Shown here: positions 1 through 7,667 of the stretch, in pieces
Position numbering within the stretch: position 1 is the stretch's first letter
How the letters are laid out: the number at the start of each line of letters is the position of its first letter
Assembly: GCA_944325415.1 (NCBI GenBank)
Contig: CALUZW010000015.1
Location: 1 to 57,030 of the forward strand
Source of the DNA: an uncultured Bacteroidales bacterium
GTDB taxonomy: Bacteria > Bacteroidota > Bacteroidia > Bacteroidales > UBA11471
Direction: 5' to 3'
DNA: 57,030 bases
Made by a program: the position numbers and the translations under genes
Notes under the pieces: generated by a model
What the model was told of the DNA's origin: nothing
What the model saw: only the letters and a program-made list of their open reading frames with translations
The model's database searches: none

Positions 1-140
1 TAGTTGGCGAGCGAAACGGCAACGTTTGCTTCACCACCGCCGAAGGTAGCGGTAAATTCTTTGGCTTGTGAAAAACGAAGATAACCGGGAGTTGCCAGAC
101 GCAACATGATTTCACCGAAGGTAACAACTTTTTTGCTCAT
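1..140 (-). CDS. kdgK: 2-keto-3-deoxygluconate kinase, 5' part only (PfkB family)
   Basis: Only the first 46 codons lie in the window; the gene runs off the left edge. The protein starts MSKKVVTFGEIMLRL and continues through FGGGEANVAVSLAN, the N-terminal sugar-binding region of PfkB/ribokinase-family KDG kinases (GEIM, then the GGxxxN loop). The enzyme phosphorylates 2-keto-3-deoxygluconate to KDPG in the cytoplasm, the last step before the aldolase in hexuronate catabolism. That suits the pectin enzymes and uxuA elsewhere in the window. The start at 140 lies about 60 bases downstream of a TATCTTTG -7 box. The kinase family is secure; KDG rather than another ketose as substrate is inferred from N-terminal similarity. 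Confidence 0.8.
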   Translation of the reverse strand, partial: MSKKVVTFGEIMLRLATPGYLRFSQAKEFTATFGGGEANVAVSLAN

Positions 141-202
141 AGCAGTTTGTCTTTTTTTGCTCAGAAAAATCTGAAAAATATATGTATGTGTGAATCAGTC
201 TA

Positions 203-210
203 CAAAGATA
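203..210 (-). promoter_or_regulatory. -7 box of the KDG kinase gene
   Basis: On the minus strand this reads TATCTTTG, a perfect match to the Bacteroidota -7 consensus TAnnTTTG. I see no TTTG -33 box at the usual spacing. The implied leader is about 55 bases. Confidence 0.55.
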
Positions 211-281
211 TTTGTTTTTCTTGGAAATAATAAATATCTAACAAAAAAACTTATAAATACTCACGATTTTGGCACCTGTAC

Positions 282-1055
282 TCACTCTTTTGTCCGGGAG
301 TGGTCGATATATTTTTTTACGGTCTTGAAAAGATTTGAGGCAAAGACAAAGTTGTTCAGTTTCTCGTTGGTCGAGGTGAACAGGTCGTCTTTGTTTCCAA
401 CCCACTCCTTTTGACCCTGGTTGAGGAAAATGATGTTTTCGCCGATGCCGAGCACCGAGCTCATGTCGTGGGTATTGATGATGGTGGTGATGTTGTATTC
501 GCGTGTGATGTCGCGTATCAGTTCGTCGATGAGTATCGATGTCTGCGGGTCAAGGCCCGAGTTGGGTTCGTCGCAGAAGAGGTATTTGGGGTTGAGGGCG
601 ATGGCGCGGGCTATGGCTACACGCTTCTGCATACCGCCGCTTATCTCCGAGGGGTATTGCTTGTCGGCACCCGACAGGTTGACGCGCTCGATGCAGAAAC
701 GGGCCCGCTTTTCCCGCTCGGCAGCCGACTGGCGGGTGAACATTTTCAGCGGAAACATGACATTTTCGAGTACCGTGAGCGAGTCGAACAGGGCCGACCC
801 CTGAAACAGCATGCCTATCTCGCTGCGCAATGTCTTTATCTCGGCCGGATTCATACGCAGAAAATCTTTGCCGTCGTAGAGCACTTCGCCCGAGTCGGGG
901 CGCAGCAGGCCTACGATTGATTTCATCAGTACGGTCTTTCCCGAGCCGCTTTTCCCGATGATGAGATTGGTCTTCCCGTCGAAAAACTGGGCCGAGATGT
1001 CATTCAAGATGGAACGGCCGTCGAATGACTTGGAAATGTGTTTTACCTCTATCAT
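282..1055 (-). CDS. MlaF-type phospholipid ABC transporter ATP-binding protein
   Basis: A 257-residue ABC ATPase. Walker A is GKSGSGKT (34-41), the signature SGGMQKR near 139-145, and Walker B FCDEP near 160-164. The sequence EPNSGLDPQTS after Walker B and the signature SGGMQKR are typical of MlaF/Mkl ATPases, which power phospholipid movement between inner and outer membranes. Its ATG overlaps the stop of the permease gene by 4 bases (1052-1055), so the two are translationally coupled. No MCE-domain (MlaD-like) gene lies within the window. Function is assigned from family and pairing. Confidence 0.88.
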   Translation of the reverse strand: MIEVKHISKSFDGRSILNDISAQFFDGKTNLIIGKSGSGKTVLMKSIVGLLRPDSGEVLYDGKDFLRMNPAEIKTLRSEIGMLFQGSALFDSLTVLENVMFPLKMFTRQSAAEREKRARFCIERVNLSGADKQYPSEISGGMQKRVAIARAIALNPKYLFCDEPNSGLDPQTSILIDELIRDITREYNITTIINTHDMSSVLGIGENIIFLNQGQKEWVGNKDDLFTSTNEKLNNFVFASNLFKTVKKYIDHSRTKE

Positions 1056-1816
1056 TGTAAAAGCAGTTTAGTGAGTATGACATCGAGCAGGAGTATCATG
1101 ACACTGCTCACTACCACCGAGTCGGTACTGGCTTTTCCCACTTCGAGCGCACCGCCTTTCACCCGGTAGCCGAAGTAGGAGGCCACGCTGCTGATGATGA
1201 AGGCAAAGAAGAGCGACTTGATGATGGTGTACCAGATATAGTACTCGATGAAGTAGGATTGTAGTCCGTAGATGTAGCGCGAGGCCGGAATGATGTCGGT
1301 AAACGAGGCGACGACATAGCCGCCGAAGAGTCCCGAGAACATGCTGAACACCACCAGCACGGGGATAAACACGACCATGGCTGTGATTTTGGGCAAGATG
1401 AGGTAGTTGGCCGAGTTCACTCCCATGATGTCGAGGGCGTCGATTTGCTCGGTAACCCGCATGGTGCCTATCTCGGAGGCGATGTTCGAACCGATTTTTC
1501 CGGCCAGCAGCAGACACATGATTGACGACGAAAATTCGAGCAGCAGCGTGTCGCGGGTAACGAGTCCCACGGTATAGGCCGGCAGCAGCGGAGAGGAGAC
1601 GTTGAGCTGTGTCTGTATGGTAATGACCGCACCGATGAAGAGCGATATGGTTACGACGATGGCAATGGAGTCGATGACGAGCATATAGGCTTCGTCTTTG
1701 AACCGTCGGAAAAATTCGCTCCACCGGTCGGGCGTGGAGAAAATTTTTCCCAGCAGTAAAATATAGTCGCCGAACCGGTGCAGCGATCGAAAAAGCATCT
1801 TCATAAAAATGTGCAT
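1052..1816 (-). CDS. MlaE-type ABC transporter permease
   Basis: A 254-residue protein of the MlaE/DUF140 permease family with several hydrophobic helices. The conserved region around GKIGSNIASEIGTMRVTEQ (residues about 121-140) and IDALDIMGVN is the family hallmark, corresponding to the coupling helix that contacts the ATPase. It forms the inner-membrane core of a lipid transport complex with the ATPase encoded immediately downstream. The start at 1816 is the first ATG; a second in-frame ATG lies at 1804 (MKMLF). A TAAGTTTG -7 box sits about 45 bases upstream. Together they form a two-gene operon, mlaE-mlaF order. Confidence 0.88.
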   Translation of the reverse strand: MHIFMKMLFRSLHRFGDYILLLGKIFSTPDRWSEFFRRFKDEAYMLVIDSIAIVVTISLFIGAVITIQTQLNVSSPLLPAYTVGLVTRDTLLLEFSSSIMCLLLAGKIGSNIASEIGTMRVTEQIDALDIMGVNSANYLILPKITAMVVFIPVLVVFSMFSGLFGGYVVASFTDIIPASRYIYGLQSYFIEYYIWYTIIKSLFFAFIISSVASYFGYRVKGGALEVGKASTDSVVVSSVMILLLDVILTKLLLQ

Positions 1817-1856
1817 TTTAGCCGCTCCCGCAGAAACTCTCTGCCGGAAGTCGTTG

Positions 1857-1864
1857 CAAACTTA
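1857..1864 (-). promoter_or_regulatory. -7 box of the mlaE-mlaF operon
   Basis: Reads TAAGTTTG on the minus strand, fitting TAnnTTTG, about 41 bases before the mlaE start. No clear -33 box. Confidence 0.45.
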
Positions 1865-2183
1865 CCAAAAGTTGCCCGAATATGCGAATAAAATCAGAAG
1901 AAATACTCCCTCCTTATCCGATAATAACGTTGTTAAGTGCGTATAATTGAAACGAAGCGTTGGGCAATATATATTTTAAATGTATCTTGACCATTGTCCC
2001 ATCTTCGGAATAGATATCTGCGATATTGGAGTCGGGATTTCGTATAGGAGAGGGGATGTGCGTGTGGGCTTTCGGTGCGATATTGAAGGCGCGTGTATGG
2101 AATTGAATATATGAGAATTTACTATCCGTAAAAATGGTAGTTTTTACCGGATTTGGGATAGGTGGTTGTTGGGGAAATGAATC
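1865..2183. other. intergenic stretch without a supported gene
   Basis: This divergent intergenic region has no reading frame I can defend. The 108-codon frame at 1914-2240 on the minus strand has no recognisable domain and covers the promoter of the next gene. The one structure seen is an imperfect hairpin at 2124-2152: an ATCCG...AAAAA arm, a 6-base loop, and TTTTTACCGGAT. It sits about 30 bases upstream of the -7 box of the hydrolase gene, so it could be an operator-like palindrome or the end of an unseen RNA. Confidence 0.4.
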
Positions 2184-2191
2184 TATTTTTG
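2184..2191 (+). promoter_or_regulatory. -7 box of the alpha/beta hydrolase gene
   Basis: TATTTTTG, a full match to TAnnTTTG, 55 bases before the ATG at 2247. The nearest upstream TTTG (2152-2155) is 28 bases away, longer than usual. Confidence 0.5.
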
Positions 2192-2246
2192 CATCATACC
2201 GAGTAGATAAGAACTTCTCGGATGTAAACACAACCGGCAATCAGAT

Positions 2247-3302
2247 ATGAAAAAAATCTTATTTCTCACTTGGGCACTGCTGGCTATGACCGGAGCAGGA
2301 GCCGCGAATCGACAACTTTCAGAAAAATCTACGACTATGAGCAAATTGGCTAATGACACCCGCGTGTTTGCCATTGATCCTGCCATCGATGTGCAAGGGG
2401 TGCGTTTTAAAAATCGTTTCGGTATCGAACTGGCAGCACATCTCTATCTGCCGAAGGATTTTGATTCTTCGAAAAAATATGCAGCCATAGCTGTGAGCGG
2501 ACCTTTTGGCGCGGTTAAGGAGCAGTCGTCGGGACTGTATGCGCAAGAGATGGCGCGTCGTGGTTTTGTGGCGATGGCGTTCGACCCCTCGTTTACGGGT
2601 GAGAGCAGCGGCGAGCCGCGATATGTAGCTTCGCCCGATATCAACACCGAGGATTTTTCGGCGGCTGTCGATTTCCTCTCGTTGCTCGATTTTGTCGATG
2701 CCGGGCGCATCGGCATCATCGGCATCTGTGGCTGGGGAGGATTGGCGTTGAATGCTGCGGCCATTGATACCCGCATTAAGGCCACGGTTACTTCGACCAT
2801 GTACAATATGAGTCGGGTAAATGCCAACGGCTATTTCGATGCCATGGATGCCGATGCCCGCTATGAGATGAAAAAGCAGCTCAATGCCCAACGGCTGGAA
2901 GATGCCCGCAACGGTGTCTATGCTCTGGCCGGAGGCGTAGCCGATGTTTTGCCCGATGATGCCCCTTGGTTTGTCAAGGATTATCATGCCTATTACAAGA
3001 CACCGCGGGGGTATCACCCTCGTTCGCTCAACTCCAATGGCGGCTGGAACAAGACCTCGGCGCTCTCGTTTATCAACACGCCTCAGTTGGCTTACAGCGA
3101 CGAGATACGCAGTGCCGTACTCATGATTCACGGCGAGAAGGCCCATTCGCGTTATTTCAGTGAAGATGCGTTCAAGAAACTGACCGGCGACAACAAGGAG
3201 CTTCTGATTATTCCCGGAGCCAGTCATGTCGACCTCTATGACAATTTCGAGAAAATACCTTTTAACAAGATAGAAACTTTTTTTGATACGTTTCTTAAAT
3301 AA
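2247..3302 (+). CDS. secreted alpha/beta hydrolase (dienelactone hydrolase-like)
   Basis: A 351-residue protein with an N-terminal signal peptide (MKKILFLTWALLAMTGAGA). The fold signs are a strand followed by the nucleophile elbow GICGWGG (near residues 157-163), a late strand with MIHGEKAHS (near 292-300) and a histidine in GASHVDLYD near the C-terminus. The elbow offers Cys in place of Ser, as in dienelactone hydrolase-like relatives, with an acidic residue and His completing a plausible triad. It probably acts in the periplasm or at the cell surface as an esterase or similar hydrolase. Substrate unknown. It is monocistronic, with its own -7 box and a strong terminator behind it. Confidence 0.75.
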   Translation: MKKILFLTWALLAMTGAGAANRQLSEKSTTMSKLANDTRVFAIDPAIDVQGVRFKNRFGIELAAHLYLPKDFDSSKKYAAIAVSGPFGAVKEQSSGLYAQEMARRGFVAMAFDPSFTGESSGEPRYVASPDINTEDFSAAVDFLSLLDFVDAGRIGIIGICGWGGLALNAAAIDTRIKATVTSTMYNMSRVNANGYFDAMDADARYEMKKQLNAQRLEDARNGVYALAGGVADVLPDDAPWFVKDYHAYYKTPRGYHPRSLNSNGGWNKTSALSFINTPQLAYSDEIRSAVLMIHGEKAHSRYFSEDAFKKLTGDNKELLIIPGASHVDLYDNFEKIPFNKIETFFDTFLK

Positions 3303-3382
3303 TACCGGCTCGGGCCGGCGGGTGCGGCTCATTCATTAGTATTATGTGTATTATGGTGTGTGCTGGGCCGCACATTTTATTG

Positions 3383-3421
3383 AAGGAGTTGCTCTCGAAG
3401 AAGACGAGGGCAACTCCTTTC
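3383..3421 (+). terminator. Rho-independent terminator after the alpha/beta hydrolase
   Basis: A 15-bp stem with one G-T wobble (3383-3397 against 3405-3419) and a 7-base loop AAGAAGA, followed by a short T run. It lies about 80 bases after the stop codon. Confidence 0.8.
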
Positions 3422-3564
3422 CGTTAGGACGCGGGGTGATTATTCCCGATTAGATACTTTTCCCGTTCTCTTGCGTGTGCCTTTTGTAGGGTCGGGTCTC
3501 GGCCGTTGTCGGGCACCACGGCAGAAAAAAAATGTGAATCGTGCGGCATTTCGGCGAAAATCGT

Positions 3565-3572
3565 TACCTTTG
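3565..3572 (+). promoter_or_regulatory. -7 box immediately before lptB
   Basis: TACCTTTG matches TAnnTTTG and ends only 6 bases before the ATG at 3579. If used, transcription would begin about at the start codon, giving a leaderless mRNA for that start, or a leader of about 70 bases for the alternative ATG at 3648. Confidence 0.5.
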
Positions 3573-3578
3573 TCTCCC

Positions 3579-4427
3579 ATGAAAATCTTCGCTTCCATAA
3601 AGCCTCTTTTTCATCGTCCGAAGGTGAGTCTGCCTTCGCCCGAAGAGATGGAACATCTTGCCACCGAAGGCAAGATGGTGCTTCGTACCGAAGACCTGGT
3701 CAAGAAATATGGCCAGCGCACGGTTGCCAATCATGTATCCATCAATGTGCGCCAAGGCGAGATTGTGGGACTTCTGGGCCCCAATGGTGCCGGAAAGACG
3801 ACCACCTTCTACATGACTACGGGGTTGATTACGCCCAACGAAGGGCGCATCTTTCTCAACGACCTCGACATTACCACATTTCCCGTCTACCGGCGGGCGC
3901 AATATGGTATCGGCTATTTGGCACAGGAGGCGTCGGTATTCCGCAAGCTCTCGGTCGAAGACAATCTCATCGCTGTCTTGCAGATGACCGGCAAGAGCAA
4001 GGAGTATCAGAAAGAGAAACTCGAAAGTCTTATCGCCGAGTTCCGCCTCGAAAAGGTGCGCAAGAACCTGGGAGACCGTTTGTCGGGTGGTGAGCGTCGA
4101 CGCACCGAGATAGCCCGCTGTCTGGCCATCGACCCCAAGTTCATTATGCTCGACGAGCCCTTTGCCGGGGTCGACCCCATTGCCGTAGAAGATATTCAGT
4201 ATATCGTCTATAAGTTAAAGGAGAAAAACATCGGTATTCTCATTACCGACCACAATGCTCCCGAAACATTGAGTATTACCGATCGTGCCTATCTGCTCTT
4301 CGAGGGGAAGATTCTTTTCCAGGGCACCTCGGAGGAGCTGGCCTCCAATCCCGTGGTGCGGGAAAAATATTTGGGACGTAATTTTATTTTCCACCGCAAG
4401 AAGTTCGACCATCTCGAAGGCAAGTAA
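3579..4427 (+). CDS. lptB: LPS export ABC transporter ATP-binding protein
   Basis: A 282-residue ABC ATPase. Walker A is GPNGAGKT (67-74), the signature LSGGERRR (about 168-175), Walker [14 protein letters not shown] (188-200), and ITDHN carries the switch histidine. The SGGERRR signature and FAGVDP are diagnostic of LptB, which powers LPS transfer from the inner membrane through the Lpt bridge. The frame is open back to 3471, but those extra codons are basic and low in complexity and precede the -7 box at 3565-3572, so 3579 or the internal ATG at 3648 ([12 protein letters not shown]) is the likely start. The roughly 33-residue N-terminal extension ahead of MVLRTEDL is not part of the ABC fold. 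Confidence 0.9.
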   Translation: MKIFASIKPLFHRPKVSLPSPEEMEHLATEGKMVLRTEDLVKKYGQRTVANHVSINVRQGEIVGLLGPNGAGKTTTFYMTTGLITPNEGRIFLNDLDITTFPVYRRAQYGIGYLAQEASVFRKLSVEDNLIAVLQMTGKSKEYQKEKLESLIAEFRLEKVRKNLGDRLSGGERRRTEIARCLAIDPKFIMLDEPFAGVDPIAVEDIQYIVYKLKEKNIGILITDHNAPETLSITDRAYLLFEGKILFQGTSEELASNPVVREKYLGRNFIFHRKKFDHLEGK

Positions 4428-4483
4428 TCTGTTGCACAAAGCCTCCGAGAGGGGCGTTTACATATCCTTTTATATCGAAAGCC

Positions 4484-5383
4484 TTACAGCGTGAGTTGTC
4501 GGCTTTCGATATTTTTTTGTCGGAGAAGCCGGTAGCGCAGCACCCCGATGGTGAATATCGTCAGTATGACTCCGCCTACCACCCAAGCTATATCTTCGCC
4601 TGTCGTGCCAAGGGTGTCGATGAAGCTCTCTTCTCCGGCCCTTTGCTGTATATATGCGCCTGCGACCGAAAAACTGTTGTTGAGTGCATGGGCGATAATC
4701 GGCAGCCAGATGTTGCCCGACCACACGAGCAGGTATCCGAAGAACGCTCCCAGCAGCATACGGGGCACAAATCCGTAGAATTGAAAGTGGACAGCGCTGA
4801 AAATCACGGCCGTTATCCACACGGCTATATGCGGGTTGTTGAACTTGTCGAGGAAAAGACGTTGCAGGACACCTCTGAACACAAATTCTTCGCCGATGCC
4901 GGTGAGTACTCCCACAATCAATATCATGATGATGAGGTCGACCCCGTTCGACATTTGCAGCATCTGCTCGGTCATTGCCTGCGCGCTTGCCTCCTGAGCC
5001 TTCAACCACGCTTCGATGCCGGCGAGCGACTCGGGTAGTACAATCGACTCGTTCCATTCGATAAGAAGGTTCATGGCCGGAATGGCAAAGAGCAGACACA
5101 GCACGATGCCGGCTATGGCTCCGGCTTTGGGGGTATGGTCGGCTTGCAGGTACCGGATGGCCCGGCCGCTGAAAAGGTGGGCTGCACACAGTGCCGGCAG
5201 GATAAAGAGCAGCAGGTCTTGTATGGTGAGGGCAATGCGGGTGAGTGTGAGACCGGAGGTTGTCAGACTGAAAAATATCGTAACGAGCGACGTAAGGCAG
5301 AAACACAGCAACTCGATGCCGATAAAAATCAGGAACTTGGCCGAGAAGGAGGCGTTGGAGTAGAGGTTGCGGAAAAGTTTCAT
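4484..5383 (-). CDS. CPBP-family (CAAX-type) intramembrane metalloprotease
   Basis: A 299-residue membrane protein with about seven to eight hydrophobic segments. It carries the three motifs of the Abi/CPBP family: EEFVFR (165-170, the EExxxR motif), FSAVHF with His199, and HALNN (232-236). In this family the Glu and His residues form a membrane-embedded metal site, and members act as prenyl-protein proteases or in peptide maturation. Substrate unknown here. The frame is open upstream into menA, but the ATG at 5383, 8 bases after the menA stop, starts the conserved domain. It therefore appears to be the second gene of a menA operon. Confidence 0.85.
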   Translation of the reverse strand: MKLFRNLYSNASFSAKFLIFIGIELLCFCLTSLVTIFFSLTTSGLTLTRIALTIQDLLLFILPALCAAHLFSGRAIRYLQADHTPKAGAIAGIVLCLLFAIPAMNLLIEWNESIVLPESLAGIEAWLKAQEASAQAMTEQMLQMSNGVDLIIMILIVGVLTGIGEEFVFRGVLQRLFLDKFNNPHIAVWITAVIFSAVHFQFYGFVPRMLLGAFFGYLLVWSGNIWLPIIAHALNNSFSVAGAYIQQRAGEESFIDTLGTTGEDIAWVVGGVILTIFTIGVLRYRLLRQKNIESRQLTL

Positions 5384-5391
5384 GGCAGGGG

Positions 5392-6297
5392 CTATGAAGG
5401 GTGGTAGGTAGTAATGACGATGGCGGCTATGAGCAACAGGGTAAACCACAGCTGGTTGCGTGCCGTAGCTCCCAATACGGGGTTGAGGGCGCGCCCCGAG
5501 AGACGGGCCAGTTTGCGGTAGCTGTTCAGGTGCAGATACAGATAGGCGAGAGGCAATATTATTCCGGCCGGCCATGAGGCTATCCACCAGGCGGCAACCA
5601 GCCCAACTGCCAGAATACCGTTGATGAGGTAGGCCGTGCGGGCAGCTTTGCGGCCAAAGAGTACGACCGTCGTGTGTTTGCCGGCAGCACGGTCGTCGTC
5701 GACATCGCGGTAATTGTTTACAATCAGTATATTGACCGACAGCAACCCTGTGGCGGCGCTGCACAGGAATACATCGGTGTCGAACGACAGCGCTTGCACA
5801 TAGTAGGAGAGGTTGACGGCCACGAGACCGAAAAATACCCACACCGTGAGGTCGCCCAATCCGTGATAGGAGAGCGGGTAGGGGCCGGCCGAGTAGGCCA
5901 GTGCGGCGATGGCGATGACGACACCGGCACCAATCAGCCACCATCCGCCCACGGGAATGAGCAGGCAACCCAGCAGGCAGGCCACGCCCAATGTGGCGGC
6001 CGTGGCCGCAAGCATGGCCCGGGGAGAGATGTCGCCTGCTGCTACGGCGCGGCGCGGCCCTACGCGGTCGGCCTTGTCGCTGCCTTTACGGTAGTCGAAA
6101 TAGTCGTTGCCGAAATTCGATGCAATCTGGGCCAGCAGTGCAAAGAAGAAGCATATCGTGGCGATGCCCCAGTGGGCCTTCCCGTGAGCCCAGGCCAGGG
6201 CCGTGGCCAGTAACACGGGGCTTACCGAGGTAGCCCATGTGCGAGGACGGGCGGCTTCAATCCATATTTTGAGACGGTTGGCCTGAGCGTGTTTCAT
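5392..6297 (-). CDS. menA: 1,4-dihydroxy-2-naphthoate polyprenyltransferase
   Basis: A UbiA-superfamily prenyltransferase of 301 residues from the ATG at 6297 (MKHAQANRLKIW). The first Asp-rich motif is NFGNDYFDYRKGSDKADRVGP, and the second is NNYRDVDDDRAAGKHT; both bind the Mg-diphosphate of the prenyl donor. About eight to nine membrane helices follow. It attaches a polyprenyl chain to DHNA, making demethylmenaquinone in the inner membrane. The frame is open to an ATG at 6321, but that codon lies inside the TACTTTTG -7 box (6319-6326), so 6297 is the right start. The CPBP protease gene follows after 8 bases. Confidence 0.92.
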   Translation of the reverse strand: MKHAQANRLKIWIEAARPRTWATSVSPVLLATALAWAHGKAHWGIATICFFFALLAQIASNFGNDYFDYRKGSDKADRVGPRRAVAAGDISPRAMLAATAATLGVACLLGCLLIPVGGWWLIGAGVVIAIAALAYSAGPYPLSYHGLGDLTVWVFFGLVAVNLSYYVQALSFDTDVFLCSAATGLLSVNILIVNNYRDVDDDRAAGKHTTVVLFGRKAARTAYLINGILAVGLVAAWWIASWPAGIILPLAYLYLHLNSYRKLARLSGRALNPVLGATARNQLWFTLLLIAAIVITTYHPS

Positions 6298-6318
6298 GTC
6301 GGGTTGAAAAGATTTTCC

Positions 6319-6326
6319 CAAAAGTA
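6319..6326 (-). promoter_or_regulatory. -7 box of the menA operon
   Basis: TACTTTTG on the minus strand, a perfect TAnnTTTG match 22 bases upstream of the ATG at 6297. It decides the menA start, because the longer reading frame would begin inside the box. Confidence 0.6.
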
Positions 6327-6371
6327 CAGATTTTATGCCGAACCCCGAGCCGGCAAGATGAAATTTTTTCC

Positions 6372-6379
6372 TACATTTG
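6372..6379 (+). promoter_or_regulatory. -7 box of ribE
   Basis: TACATTTG, matching TAnnTTTG, 36 bases before the ribE ATG. It is divergent from the menA -7 box about 45 bases away, so the two operons share a compact divergent promoter region. Confidence 0.55.
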
Positions 6380-6415
6380 ACACAAATTTGATTCTCTCAT
6401 TTAAATAGGAAAAAT

Positions 6416-7021
6416 ATGTTTTCAGGAATAGTAGAAGAGGCCGCTCCCGTAGTGGCATTGCGTCGCGAACAAGGTAATCTGCACCTGACGTTGTCGTGCA
6501 GTTTTGCCTCGGAACTGAAAATCGACCAGAGTGTGGCTCATAATGGAGTGTGCCTGACCGTGGTGAGTCTCGACGGCGATACCTATACGGTGACGGCGAT
6601 ACAGGAGACGCTCGACCGTAGCAATCTGGGCCTTCTGAAAGTGGGCGACAAGGTCAATCTCGAACGCAGCATGCTCATGAACGGACGCCTCGACGGCCAC
6701 ATCGTGCAGGGCCATGTCGACTGTACGGCGCGCTGCACCCGTGTCGAAGAGGCCGACGGAAGCTGGTATTACACCTTTGTCTACACCTCCTCTCCCGAAA
6801 TGGTGCGTGAGGGTTATACCACCGTAGAGAAGGGTTCCATTACGGTCAATGGCGTGAGTCTTACCGTGTGCAATTCGCAGCCCGGCAGTTTTCAGGTAGC
6901 CATCATACCCTATACCTACGAACATACCAACTTCCACCAGATTGTCGAGGGTAGTGTCGTGAATCTCGAATTCGACATCATAGGCAAATACATCAGCCGC
7001 ATCATGACCTACGGAAAATAA
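6416..7021 (+). CDS. ribE: riboflavin synthase, alpha subunit
   Basis: A 201-residue protein with two tandem lumazine-binding domains. The first begins MFSGIVEE and the second begins near residue 98 (HIVQGHVD). The substrate-site motifs NGVCLTV and NGVSLTVC are repeated, as expected. It dismutates two 6,7-dimethyl-8-ribityllumazine molecules into riboflavin and the pyrimidine precursor in the cytoplasm. Length is typical (about 200-215). The nitroreductase gene follows after 21 bases, so the FMN-using enzyme is probably co-transcribed. Confidence 0.95.
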   Translation: MFSGIVEEAAPVVALRREQGNLHLTLSCSFASELKIDQSVAHNGVCLTVVSLDGDTYTVTAIQETLDRSNLGLLKVGDKVNLERSMLMNGRLDGHIVQGHVDCTARCTRVEEADGSWYYTFVYTSSPEMVREGYTTVEKGSITVNGVSLTVCNSQPGSFQVAIIPYTYEHTNFHQIVEGSVVNLEFDIIGKYISRIMTYGK

Positions 7022-7042
7022 TCGGCCTCAAAAGAGTGTATT

Positions 7043-7606
7043 ATGGAACGCTTTCTTGAACTGGCGGCCCGTCGCCAAAGCGACCGTCGCTTCGATGCCG
7101 ACCGGCCGGTGGAGCCGGAGAAGATAGCCCATATCGTGGAGGCAGCCCGGCTGGCCCCTTCGGCCTGTAACTCGCAGCCGTGGCATTTTGTTGTCGTCGA
7201 CGACCCCGATACCAAGAACCGGGTGGCCGATGCCGCCGCCAGTCGGGTGCTGGGTATGAACCACTTTACCAAACAGGCACCCGTGCATCTGCTCATTGTC
7301 GAGGAATCGGGCAATCTTACATCGACTTTTGGCGGTTGGGTCAAGAGCAAGCATTTCCCGCATATCGACATAGGCATCGCCGCTGCCCACATTGCATTGG
7401 CAGCAGCCGATGAGGGTCTGGGCTCGTGCATTGTCGGCTGGTTCGACGAGGCGGCGGTGCGTAAAGTCCTGGGAATCCCCTCGGGAAAGCGCGTGTTGCT
7501 CGATATTGTTATCGGTTATTCGACCGACCCCTTGCGGGAGAAGTCGCGTCGTGCGCTGGCGCAGGTTGCCTCGCACAACCGATATGATGTGCCCTATGAC
7601 GAATAA
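7043..7606 (+). CDS. nitroreductase-family FMN flavoprotein
   Basis: A 187-residue nitroreductase-fold protein. It has the N-terminal RQSDRRFDADRPV segment that contacts FMN phosphate, then LAPSACNSQPWHFVVV and, later, AAADEGLGSCIVGWFD, all typical of the family. Such proteins are NAD(P)H-dependent flavin oxidoreductases acting on quinones or nitro compounds. The real substrate cannot be told. It sits 21 bases behind ribE and ends about 13 bases before the -33 box of the next promoter. Confidence 0.88.
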   Translation: MERFLELAARRQSDRRFDADRPVEPEKIAHIVEAARLAPSACNSQPWHFVVVDDPDTKNRVADAAASRVLGMNHFTKQAPVHLLIVEESGNLTSTFGGWVKSKHFPHIDIGIAAAHIALAAADEGLGSCIVGWFDEAAVRKVLGIPSGKRVLLDIVIGYSTDPLREKSRRALAQVASHNRYDVPYDE

Positions 7607-7618
7607 TCGGGCAAACCC

Positions 7619-7649
7619 TTTGTGGGGCAGCTTTTTTACTTTATTTTTG
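7619..7649 (+). promoter_or_regulatory. full Bacteroidota promoter for purM
   Basis: A TTTG -33 box at 7619-7622, exactly 19 bases of spacer, then TATTTTTG at 7642-7649. The predicted start site is about 12 bases before the purM ATG. This and the AspT promoter are the cleanest in the window. Confidence 0.75.
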
Positions 7650-7667
7650 CAAAGAAATTCATAAACT

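Noticed and set aside
411..920. 169-codon plus-strand frame antisense to the MlaF gene
   Set aside because: Shadow of a well-supported ABC ATPase gene, with no domain of its own.
1914..2240. 108-codon minus-strand frame in the mlaE-hydrolase gap
   Set aside because: No domain, low-complexity composition, and it covers the -7 box of the hydrolase gene.
2319..3332. 337-codon minus-strand frame
   Set aside because: Lies entirely opposite the alpha/beta hydrolase gene; composition is that of an antisense frame in GC-rich DNA.
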